A DNA stretch of 64,000 nt. It comes from Gemmatimonadaceae bacterium. Its GTDB lineage: Bacteria; Gemmatimonadota; Gemmatimonadetes; Gemmatimonadales; Gemmatimonadaceae. Shown here one piece after another: positions 1-7,782 of this stretch (its first letter is position 1; every line of letters starts with the position of its first letter). The stretch covers positions 1 to 64,000 of the forward strand of contig JAUQWM010000071.1 of NCBI GenBank assembly GCA_030835125.1. The letters are read 5' to 3'. The position numbers and the translations under genes were made by a program. The notes under the pieces are model-generated. The model was not told the origin of the DNA, did no database searches, and saw only the letters and a list, made by a program, of their open reading frames with translations.

Positions 1-1640
1 GCCCTTCACATCCACCGTGATCTTGCGCGACAGGTCGCCGCGCGCCACCGCCGTCGCCACCTCGGCGATGTTGCGCACCTGGCTGGTCAGGTTGCCCGCC
101 ATCGAGTTGACGTTGTCGGTCAGGTCCTTCCAGGTGCCCGCGACGCCGCGCACGGTCGCCTGCCCGCCCAGCTTGCCCTCGGTGCCCACCTCGCGGGCCA
201 CGCGCGTCACCTCGGACGCGAAGGCGTTGAGCTGGTCAACCATCGTGTTGATCGTGTCCTTCAGCTCCCGGATCTCGCCCTTCACGTCCACCGTGACCTT
301 GCGCGACAGGTCACCACGCGCGACGGCCGTCGCCACCTCGGCGATGTTCCGGACCTGGCCCGTGAGGTTGGACGCCATCGAGTTCACGTTGTCGGTCAGG
401 TTCTTCCACGTGCCGGCCACGCCCGGCACCTCGGCCTGCCCGCCGAGCTTGCCGTCGGTGCCCACCTCGCGCGCCACGCGACTGACCTCGGACGCGAAGG
501 CGTTGAGCTGGTCTACCATGGTGTTGATGGTGTCCTTGAGCTCGAGGATCTCGCCCTTCACGTCCACCGTGATCTTGCGCGACAGGTCGCCGCGGGCGAC
601 GGCGGTGGTCACGGCGGCGATGTTGCGGACCTGCGCCGTCAGGTTCGAGGCCATCGCGTTCACCGAGTCGGTGAGGTCCTTCCACGTGCCCGCGACGCCC
701 GGCACGACGGCCTGTCCGCCCAGCTTGCCGTCGGTGCCCACTTCGCGCGCCACGCGCGTGACCTCCGAGGCGAACGCGTTGAGCTGGTCCACCATCGTGT
801 TGATGGTGTTCTTGAGCTCGAGGATCTCGCCCTTCACCTCCACCGTGATCTTGCGCGACAGGTCGCCGCGCGCGACGGCGGTGGTCACTTCGGCGATGTT
901 GCGGACCTGCGCGGTGAGGTTGGTGCCCATCGCGTTCACCGAGTCCGTCAGGTCCTTCCACGTGCCGGCGACGCCGGGCACCGTCGCCTGGCCGCCGAGC
1001 TTGCCGTCCGTCCCGACCTCCCGTGCCACGCGGCTCACTTCGGACGCGAACGAATTGAGCTGGTCCACCATCGTATTGATGGTGTCCTTGAGCTCGAGGA
1101 TCTCGCCCTTCACGTCCACGGTGATCTTGCGCGACAGGTCGCCGCGGGCGACGGCGGTGGTCACGGCGGCGATGTTGCGGACCTGCGCCGTCAGGTTCGA
1201 GGCCATCGCGTTCACCGAGTCGGTGAGGTCCTTCCACGTGCCCGCGACGCCCGGCACGACCGCCTGTCCGCCCAGCTTGCCCTCGGTGCCCACTTCGCGC
1301 GCCACGCGCGTCACCTCGGCGCCGAACGATCGGAGCTGGTCCACCATCGTGTTGATGGCTTCCTTGAGCTGCAGGATCTCGCCCCGCACGTCGACCGTGA
1401 TCTTCCGCGACAGGTCGCCGTTGGCGACGCCGATCGTGACGTCGGCGATGTTGCGGACCTGGGCCGTGAGGTTGCCGGCCATCTGGTTCACGGAGTCCGT
1501 CAGGTCCTTCCACACCCCGGACACCCCGCGCACCTGTGCCTGTCCGCCGAGCTTGCCCTCCGTTCCCACCTCGCGGGCGACGCGCGTGACTTCCGACGTG
1601 AAGACCGACAACTGGTCGATCATCGTGTTGACGAGCCGCG
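1..1640 (-). repeat. 276-bp tandem coding repeats (92-residue HAMP units)
   Basis: Six in-frame units recur every 276 bp. The complement of GKLGGQA falls near 165, 441, 717, 993, 1269 and 1545. Units starting near 550 and near 1102 are almost identical over roughly 200 bp, although they are not adjacent, while neighbouring units differ more. That pattern suggests recombination or gene conversion between alternate units. Confidence 0.85.
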
Positions 1641-2124
1641 CCGAGCGGAGGAACTCGCCCTCGAGCGGGCGGCCGTCCACTTCCAGGGCCATCGACTGAC
1701 CGAGGTCGCCCTTGGCGACCGCGCCCACGGCTCGCGTGACCTCGGCCGTGGGGAACGCGAAGTCGTCGATGAGGGTGTTGATGGCCGCGACTTCATCTGC
1801 CCACCCACCGCTCGCGCCCGGCACCGACATGCGCTGCTTCAGCTTTCCCTCGCGCCCCACCATGTGGGAGACTCGAGCGGTCTCGCGCGACCGCCGTTCC
1901 GCGAGCGTGACGATGTCATTGAAGGCGTCGGCGATCTTTCCTTCGAGGCCCGTGAGGTCCTGTGGCAAGCGGACGGAGAAGTTCCCGTCGCGGAAGCCGT
2001 ACATCGCTGACAGCAGTTGCCTGGAAAAGCCATCGACCGCCATACCGTCGTCAGGCGCTGGCGTGAGTGGCGACAACGCGCGCGCCCCGTCCGCGGACGG
2101 AAAGGCGTTCTGGACTTGCTCCAT
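1..2124 (-). CDS. Multi-HAMP sensor histidine kinase, N-terminal part (cut by window start)
   Basis: The minus frame is open from an ATG at 2124 (GAGAGG five bases upstream) to base 1, giving 708 codons with the C-terminus outside the window. The product begins [13 protein letters not shown] and has no obvious signal peptide or membrane segment. After about 120 residues comes one divergent repeat ([19 protein letters not shown]), then six copies of a 92-residue HAMP unit with the signatures [27 protein letters not shown] and [11 protein letters not shown]. Such poly-HAMP arrays are known in soluble hybrid kinases (fungal group III/Nik1 and bacterial relatives), where alternating HAMP states relay osmotic or other signals to a HisKA/HATPase/receiver end. 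That end should lie beyond base 1, so the kinase assignment is inferred from architecture. The gene is divergent from the RCC1 gene. Confidence 0.85.
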   Translation of the reverse strand, partial: MEQVQNAFPSADGARALSPLTPAPDDGMAVDGFSRQLLSAMYGFRDGNFSVRLPQDLTGLEGKIADAFNDIVTLAERRSRETARVSHMVGREGKLKQRMSVPGASGGWADEVAAINTLIDDFAFPTAEVTRAVGAVAKGDLGQSMALEVDGRPLEGEFLRSARLVNTMIDQLSVFTSEVTRVAREVGTEGKLGGQAQVRGVSGVWKDLTDSVNQMAGNLTAQVRNIADVTIGVANGDLSRKITVDVRGEILQLKEAINTMVDQLRSFGAEVTRVAREVGTEGKLGGQAVVPGVAGTWKDLTDSVNAMASNLTAQVRNIAAVTTAVARGDLSRKITVDVKGEILELKDTINTMVDQLNSFASEVSRVAREVGTDGKLGGQATVPGVAGTWKDLTDSVNAMGTNLTAQVRNIAEVTTAVARGDLSRKITVEVKGEILELKNTINTMVDQLNAFASEVTRVAREVGTDGKLGGQAVVPGVAGTWKDLTDSVNAMASNLTAQVRNIAAVTTAVARGDLSRKITVDVKGEILELKDTINTMVDQLNAFASEVSRVAREVGTDGKLGGQAEVPGVAGTWKNLTDNVNSMASNLTGQVRNIAEVATAVARGDLSRKVTVDVKGEIRELKDTINTMVDQLNAFASEVTRVAREVGTEGKLGGQATVRGVAGTWKDLTDNVNSMAGNLTSQVRNIAEVATAVARGDLSRKITVDVKG

Positions 2125-2298
2125 GCAAACCTCTCGGAAATGCGTCGGACTCAGCCGAGACAAAGCGTTCAATAAGAACGGCTTCCGGGTCTGCGGGGGA
2201 AATCACCCGTCGGTGGTGCTTTTGCCTACTCCCCAGGGATAGTCCCGCCGGGCTCGCCATGGCAGGGCTCCGGGGCATAGGTTGGGCGCACCAGCGTC

Positions 2299-3540
2299 GT
2301 GGGAGGTCTGGCTGTGTTTGCTTTATTGCTCCGTCCGCCAGGCTCGTCCGGGCGGCCCCAATGGGGTCTGACCCCATTGATCGCGCTTGCCGTCGGGTCG
2401 CTGGTGTTCCTTACGCTGGGTGCCCGACACGCGGCGGCGCAGCGCCCGCAGTGCGGCACGCGAAGCACGGCCGCCTGCACGGCACCCGGTCTCACGTTCC
2501 AGGCCGTCAGCGCCGGCTTCTCCCACTCCTGCGGCGTCGCCCTCGATGGAGCCGGCTGGTGCTGGGGAGACGGACGCGCAGCCGCGTTAGGCGACGGACA
2601 ACGGCGGGTCAGCCGGTTGCCGCAGCGGGTCCAGACCACGCTTCCCTTCGTGGAGATCGGCGCTGGTGGCAGCTACAGCTGCGGCCGGACGGTCGACGGC
2701 CGCGTGCTCTGCTGGGGGTCGGAACGCGTCGTTCCGGGCTGGCCGGAGGTCGCCACCACCCCTCGCGACGTCGTCCTCCCCGCTCCGGCGACTGCGCTCG
2801 TCACCGGTCGCCGCCATGCCTGTGTGCTGGACGCGGAGCGGCGGGCGCTGTGCTGGGGCTGGAACGTGGACGGCGAGACGGGTACGGGCACGGGCGGCCT
2901 GTCGACGTCCATGGTCCCGGGCCCGACACCGGTCGATACGGCGGTGCGCTTTTCCGGGTTGTCGGCCGGACTCGGCTTCACCTGCGGGGTCACCGAGTCC
3001 GCCGATGTGCTGTGCTGGGGCTCGAACATCGATGGGGTGATCGGCGCCGGCGCGGCTGACAACTGTGGTGAGGTCAACCCGGTCGCCTGCGCCCTCCGGC
3101 CCGTGAAGGTCCGGATGCCGGAACGCATCCGGCAAGTCTCCGCTGGTTCCACGCACGCCTGCGTTTTGACCGAGACCGGTCGCGTGTTCTGCTGGGGCGC
3201 CAATGGTGCCGGCCAGGTTGGGGCGCACGGCCCGGGCGTCCCCCTCGTCCGCACCCCGGCGGAAGTGAAGATCAGCCGTTCAGGGAAGTTCCTCGAGGTG
3301 ACCAGCGGCGGCGTTCACTCCTGCGCGCTGACGGAGTCGGGTCGCGTCTACTGCTGGGGAGCCTACGACCACGCCGGATCGGACCTCGCGGACAGCGAGC
3401 CGCTGGAACCGGCGCTGGCCGCGGGCGGCACGCTGTTTCGGGCCATCAGCGCCGGACAGATCCACGCCTGCGGCCTGGACAAGCGCGGGAGGGTGTTATG
3501 CTGGGGAGACACCATCCTCGGCGCGTTAGGCGTCCGGTAG
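2299..3540 (+). CDS. Secreted RCC1-repeat seven-bladed beta-propeller protein
   Basis: A 413-residue product from a GTG at 2299. A hydrophobic stretch (ALAVGSLVFLTLG) followed by ARHAAAQ looks like a signal peptide. The mature part carries seven blades, each with a His/Cys-Gly strand (HSCGV, YSCGR, HACVL, FTCGV, HACVL, HSCAL, HACGL) closed by a CWG motif (CWGDG, CWGSE, CWGWN, CWGSN, CWGAN, CWGAY, CWGDT). This is the ATS1/RCC1 fold, used extracytoplasmically by bacteria mostly for unknown binding roles. The paired cysteines per blade probably form disulfides (inference). A 21-bp palindrome lies inside the codons before the signal, so the true start may be downstream, for example the TTG at 2377. 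No partner gene is evident; the neighbours are divergent and convergent. Confidence 0.85.
   Translation: MGGLAVFALLLRPPGSSGRPQWGLTPLIALAVGSLVFLTLGARHAAAQRPQCGTRSTAACTAPGLTFQAVSAGFSHSCGVALDGAGWCWGDGRAAALGDGQRRVSRLPQRVQTTLPFVEIGAGGSYSCGRTVDGRVLCWGSERVVPGWPEVATTPRDVVLPAPATALVTGRRHACVLDAERRALCWGWNVDGETGTGTGGLSTSMVPGPTPVDTAVRFSGLSAGLGFTCGVTESADVLCWGSNIDGVIGAGAADNCGEVNPVACALRPVKVRMPERIRQVSAGSTHACVLTETGRVFCWGANGAGQVGAHGPGVPLVRTPAEVKISRSGKFLEVTSGGVHSCALTESGRVYCWGAYDHAGSDLADSEPLEPALAAGGTLFRAISAGQIHACGLDKRGRVLCWGDTILGALGVR
2359..2379. repeat. 21-bp perfect palindrome, 10-bp arms around one T
   Basis: The arm CAATGGGGTC, a single T, then GACCCCATTG. It sits in the apparent N-terminal codons of the RCC1 gene. 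GGGGTCTGACCCC-type palindromes recur as dispersed elements in many bacteria (from memory). Only one copy was seen here. Confidence 0.75.
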
Positions 3541-3572
3541 CCGGCGGTCCCGGCCCGCCTCGCACGCCCGCG

Positions 3573-6278
3573 TCATGGACGGTGGGCCTTGAAGGTGTAG
3601 GTCACGGTCATCGATGCGGTCGGGATGTGCTTGCTGCCGGCCTTGCTGAAGTCCTGATAGACGGCCCGGATGGTGCCGGTCAGGTGGCGTCCGACGGCCG
3701 TCCCCTCGATCTCGAACCTCGACGCCAGAACCGGCGTGCCCGGTGTCGGGCCGATCAGGCAGGAATTGATTCGGCCCCTGCCGATGAGCGAGCCATTGGT
3801 GGTGGTGCCGGTGAAGTTCAGCACGCCGATGTGGCTGCAGACCGTATCACGCGTCGCCATCAGCAGCGAACTGAAGGTCGTGGGACTGGGCGACACGACG
3901 AGCCGGATCCTGCCGCGTTCCGGGTGGCCGGGCGGCTCGTTGTAGTCGAGCCTGCCGGTCGCGGGCGCGGTCTGGATGGCGGCGAAGAACAGGCCCTGCT
4001 TGGTCCAGTCGTTGGCGGTCGAGACGTCAACCGGTGACCAGGGGGGGACCGTGCCCTTCAGCTCGTCGAAGATCCAGGTGGTGATGGAGTCCCCCACCTC
4101 GACCGAGGTCACCGCGCGCGCGAGCCGCTTCGCCGCGGCGTGGTCCCAGAGTTCCACCGAGACCGTGCGAAGGCCCGACGCGGCGAACGAGTGCTGCACC
4201 GTGGAATCATCGAGCACGGTGACCGGGGCCGTGCCGTCGCTGAAGTCCCAGACATAACGAGCGACCGCCGGGCGCACGCCATAGGGACGGGCGACGAACG
4301 GCGCCGGGATGCCGGGAGCCACCTTCGCGTCGGCGGGTTCGATGGTGAACGGGACCGACGTCACATCGAGCCATGTCCAGTCAAGGAAGACCCAGATGGC
4401 GTCCTCACTGTCGGCCTGCGTGAACAGGCCGATCTTCTGCGCACCGGACGCGAGCGGGAAGGTGGTGCCGTCCGTCGTCTGCCCCGCCGGTTGCCACGAG
4501 TCGCCCACGACGTTGCCGCCGGCATCATGCGCGGACAGCCACTCGACCCAGTCGGGGGGCGTGGTTCCCGGCGCCACCGGCATCCCTTGGGTGCACGCAC
4601 CGCAGATGGAGCGCACGCGCAGCTGGTCCTGTCGCGTCACCAGGCTGCCCGGCAGGTTGGCCCAGGCGTCGTTCAGCAGGTCGTAGTACTCGTAGCGCAG
4701 TGCCGGGAACGCCTGGTCGCCGATCGTGCTCGACATGACCTGCGGCCACAGCGCATCGACGGTGCCGAGCGGCACGAGGGTCGTGATGCCGACGCCGCGG
4801 ATGATGTCATACAGGCTGGTCTGCGCTCCCCTCACGGTTTCCGCCGGGAACGGCGTGTACGTGGTGCCGTCGAAGTCGATGACCCGCGTCTGCCCCGGAT
4901 AGTTCGGGTCCGCGATGTAGAGGTGATTCGCGTCGGCGCGGAACGCGACGACCGCGTGGCCGCCCGTCTGGTTCTGGAGCGTGATCAACTGCGGTTCGCC
5001 GGTGACGATCATGCTGAGCACCGAGGCCGTGAAGTGGAGCTTGTCGCGAGGGACGGAGGTGGCGAAGCCCGTCCCGGTCACGACCAGGAAGGCACGCTCC
5101 ATCGCGTTCCAGTCGAGCGACTCCTGCACGACGCTGGCGAACCGGTACCCGTCGCGATTGTCGGGGTCGAACCCGGGGATCGTGCTCAGGCGACCATGGA
5201 GCGGACCGTCTATCGACTTCCGGCGGAGGTAGTACCAGATGGCCGACAGGCTCTGCCCGGCGCAGTGCCCCCCCTGCGAGATGTACGATCCCCTGTTCTC
5301 GAACTCCCAGTCATCGACGCCGGGCCGGAACCCGCTTTCGGCGCCGCTCGCGATGCGAGCCTCGATGGCCTCGAGGGTGAGGAGCTCGAGTGTCTGGCCA
5401 GCGAGCGACAATGCCGGAGCTCCCACGCGACGGAACGCAGTCCCCGAGGGGCGCAGCAACATCGCCGGCGATAGATGGCGCGCGACCACCGTGTATTCGG
5501 TCGCCGTGCGCGACTGCGCGGGCAGGAGCTCGAGGCGCCCGGTCGTGGGATCGCGCAGGAATGCGGCGACGACCGTACTGAATGGCTTCGTCACCGGCAG
5601 GCGGATCGTCAGGAAGCCGTCGGCCGCATGCTCCGGGAATCCCGAGATCCGATAGACCGGGCCAGCGATGGAGACTCCCGCCGGGAGCGTCAGCGTGCGA
5701 CCCGTGTCGACGTCGATCGTCACGTGCACGCTCGCCGCGAATGCGCTCGAGGGAATGGTCACGCGCATGCCGTCGCCCGGCTTCCCCGGTTGATTGATCT
5801 CGACGGAGCCGCCGCCGACCGCGATCGTCGTGTCGGCACCGACGAGCGGCGCGGCCATACCGATGGCCCGGATCGTGACCGGGGCGAGTCCATTCGCGCT
5901 CGCCCGGATCGTGTTCTCGCCGGGGACGGCGCCGAGGGTCCACTGACCGGCGCTGGCGACGCCATCCTGGCCCGTCGTGGCCTGCGAAAACTGCAGCGAG
6001 CCGCCGCCCGATTCGATCGTGAAGGTGACCACCACGCCAGCCACGCCGGTGTTCGTCGCGCTCACGGCGCGAACGCCGGGAGCCGTCGTCACGGCGAGTC
6101 CAGCCGTCGCCTGCTGGTCGTTTCCGCCCGCGACAACGAGGGTGGTGGCCTGCACGGGTGGCGGGGGCGGCGGTGGCGTGACGGGATCGCCCTCCCCGCC
6201 GCCGCCGCAGGCCAATAGCGCGCCGACCGAGAGCGTCGCGACAACCGCGCGTCCCGCCGAACCATGGATCCCCAGCAT
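3573..6278 (-). CDS. Lipoprotein with Ig-like, papain-like (C39-type) and PKD domains
   Basis: Start chosen at the ATG at 6278 because GGAGG lies five bases upstream; a longer frame begins at 6299. The 901-residue product has a lipobox (GALLAC, Cys24), a poly-Pro linker, a bacterial Ig-like (Big_1) domain at about 45-140, and a beta-rich ZU5-like stretch at about 155-270. A papain-like domain follows, with GGHCAGQS (Cys339), TGGHAVV (His441) and YIADPNYPG (Asp457), a plausible Cys/His/Asp triad. A PKD-type domain (YVWDFSDG) lies near 675-740, and the C-terminus is unrecognised. It is probably an outer-surface cysteine peptidase or transglutaminase-like enzyme; the substrate is unknown. It is convergent with the RCC1 gene and divergent from the acyltransferase. 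Confidence 0.75.
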   Translation of the reverse strand: MLGIHGSAGRAVVATLSVGALLACGGGGEGDPVTPPPPPPPVQATTLVVAGGNDQQATAGLAVTTAPGVRAVSATNTGVAGVVVTFTIESGGGSLQFSQATTGQDGVASAGQWTLGAVPGENTIRASANGLAPVTIRAIGMAAPLVGADTTIAVGGGSVEINQPGKPGDGMRVTIPSSAFAASVHVTIDVDTGRTLTLPAGVSIAGPVYRISGFPEHAADGFLTIRLPVTKPFSTVVAAFLRDPTTGRLELLPAQSRTATEYTVVARHLSPAMLLRPSGTAFRRVGAPALSLAGQTLELLTLEAIEARIASGAESGFRPGVDDWEFENRGSYISQGGHCAGQSLSAIWYYLRRKSIDGPLHGRLSTIPGFDPDNRDGYRFASVVQESLDWNAMERAFLVVTGTGFATSVPRDKLHFTASVLSMIVTGEPQLITLQNQTGGHAVVAFRADANHLYIADPNYPGQTRVIDFDGTTYTPFPAETVRGAQTSLYDIIRGVGITTLVPLGTVDALWPQVMSSTIGDQAFPALRYEYYDLLNDAWANLPGSLVTRQDQLRVRSICGACTQGMPVAPGTTPPDWVEWLSAHDAGGNVVGDSWQPAGQTTDGTTFPLASGAQKIGLFTQADSEDAIWVFLDWTWLDVTSVPFTIEPADAKVAPGIPAPFVARPYGVRPAVARYVWDFSDGTAPVTVLDDSTVQHSFAASGLRTVSVELWDHAAAKRLARAVTSVEVGDSITTWIFDELKGTVPPWSPVDVSTANDWTKQGLFFAAIQTAPATGRLDYNEPPGHPERGRIRLVVSPSPTTFSSLLMATRDTVCSHIGVLNFTGTTTNGSLIGRGRINSCLIGPTPGTPVLASRFEIEGTAVGRHLTGTIRAVYQDFSKAGSKHIPTASMTVTYTFKAHRP

Positions 6279-6407
6279 CGTGCCTCCGGCTCCTGTCATG
6301 GCCCATGCGGAATGACGGCACGGAGTGGCTCATGACGGTGCAGATCGACCTCGCGCCCGAGCGGTGGTGCCCTATGTTCCCCGGACCCGACCCGTGTCGA
6401 TCGTCCC

Positions 6408-7709
6408 GTGTGGCTCCTGCCGATATTCTCCCCGATTGCTCGAGCGGCTGCCCACGTCTACTACCGGGTGCGGTCTGACGGCGCGTCGCTGCCCCGGACG
6501 GGACCCCTCCTGCTGGTCGCGAATCACCCGAATTCGCTGATGGATCCGACGCTGGTCGCGGCCGCCGCCAATCGACCGGTCCAGTTCCTGGCCAAGGCGC
6601 CGTTGTTCAGCGACGCAAAGATCGGGTGGTTGATCCGGGCTGCGGGCGCCATTCCGGTCTACCGGCGAGCCGACGACCCCGCGCTCATGGATCGGAATGA
6701 GGATGCTTTCCGCGCGGTGTTCGGCGTCCTCGCCGACGGTGCCGCGGTCGGGATCTTCCCGGAAGGGATCAGCCACAGCGAACCGTCGCTCGCACCGCTC
6801 AAGACCGGTGCCGCCCGCATCGCGCTCGGCGCCGCATCGAGACTCGGCCGCTCGTTCCCGATCGTCCCGGTGGGCCTTTCCTTCCGGGAGAAGGACACCT
6901 TCCGCTCCGACGCGCTGGTGGTCCGTGGCGCGCCGTTGTCGTGGGACGACCTCGCACGCCGCGGAGTCGAGGATGCCAGTGCGGTCAAGGACCTCACGTC
7001 GCGCATCAACGACGCGCTTCGCGCGGTGACGATCAACCTCGAGTCCTGGGAAGACCGGCCGCTGGTGGAGTGCGCGGTGCGGATCTGGGAGGCGGAGCGC
7101 GGCGAGCCGTCGCGACAGGCCGAGCGCGTGTCGCGCCTCGAACTCACGACCCGGTTGCTTGCCGACGTGCGTGCCAGGAAGGACGCCGCGGGACTGGTCC
7201 TGGCCGAGGAGGTCCGGCGGCATGACGGGCGGCTTCGCCGGCTGAGGCTCAGGCCTTCCGACCTGCGGGCCGACGTCGGGGCGACGCGCGGCGTGCGATG
7301 GGCGGCGCGACGCCTGCATCTCCTGCTCCCGTTCGGAATCCTGCTGGCGACGGCAGGCGCCGCGCTCTTCTGGATCCCGTATCAACTGACCGGGACCATC
7401 GTGAACCGGATCCGGCTCGAGGCGGACGTTCGATCCACGTGGAAGCTGCTGATCGGGGCGGTGCTTTATGTCGCGTGGCTGGTGCTGCTGGTCATTGCTG
7501 CCGGGTTGGTGTTCGGAGGACTGGTCGCGCTGCTCAGCGCGGTACTGGTTCCAGCCGTAGCCATCAGCGGACTGCTGGTCCGCGAGCAGTGGCGCGCGTC
7601 CTGGAGCGATGCCCGCCGGTTCTTCGTGTTGCGCTCCCGGGGGTCCCTGATCCGGAGACTCCGCGAAGAGCAGCGTGCGCTGGCGACCCGGCTTGACCTG
7701 CTCCTGTAG
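6408..7709 (+). CDS. PlsC-type 1-acylglycerol-3-phosphate acyltransferase family protein
   Basis: A 433-residue protein with a GTG start. The acyltransferase core includes NHPNSLMDP near residues 39-47 and GIFPEGISHSEP near 120. These match the catalytic His/Asp block and the glycerol-phosphate-binding FPEG block of PlsC/GPAT enzymes. Spacing is His-X5-Asp, as in the NHPNSF/LMD subgroup, rather than the usual His-X4-Asp. The C-terminal 130 residues contain two or three hydrophobic segments (about 305-325, 350-395), so the enzyme is membrane-bound. It probably transfers fatty acyl groups to a lysophospholipid or related acceptor. It stands alone, transcribed toward the M14 peptidase gene. Confidence 0.87.
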   Translation: MWLLPIFSPIARAAAHVYYRVRSDGASLPRTGPLLLVANHPNSLMDPTLVAAAANRPVQFLAKAPLFSDAKIGWLIRAAGAIPVYRRADDPALMDRNEDAFRAVFGVLADGAAVGIFPEGISHSEPSLAPLKTGAARIALGAASRLGRSFPIVPVGLSFREKDTFRSDALVVRGAPLSWDDLARRGVEDASAVKDLTSRINDALRAVTINLESWEDRPLVECAVRIWEAERGEPSRQAERVSRLELTTRLLADVRARKDAAGLVLAEEVRRHDGRLRRLRLRPSDLRADVGATRGVRWAARRLHLLLPFGILLATAGAALFWIPYQLTGTIVNRIRLEADVRSTWKLLIGAVLYVAWLVLLVIAAGLVFGGLVALLSAVLVPAVAISGLLVREQWRASWSDARRFFVLRSRGSLIRRLREEQRALATRLDLLL

Positions 7710-7782
7710 CATGTTGATGCAGTCCGATGTCGAGCTGTCCCCCCCCAACGCTTTCGTTGTCCGCCCTCATCGAGCCACGGAA

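Noticed and set aside
17-1699. 560-residue plus-strand ORF across the HAMP repeats
   Set aside because: Shadow of the repeated minus-strand gene; it is Ser/Arg/Thr-rich with a 92-residue period and no domain, while the minus frame encodes clear HAMP units.
4140-5474. 444-residue plus-strand ORF inside the papain-like lipoprotein gene
   Set aside because: Antisense shadow rich in Arg/Gly/Asp; the minus frame has a lipobox, Ig, peptidase and PKD features.
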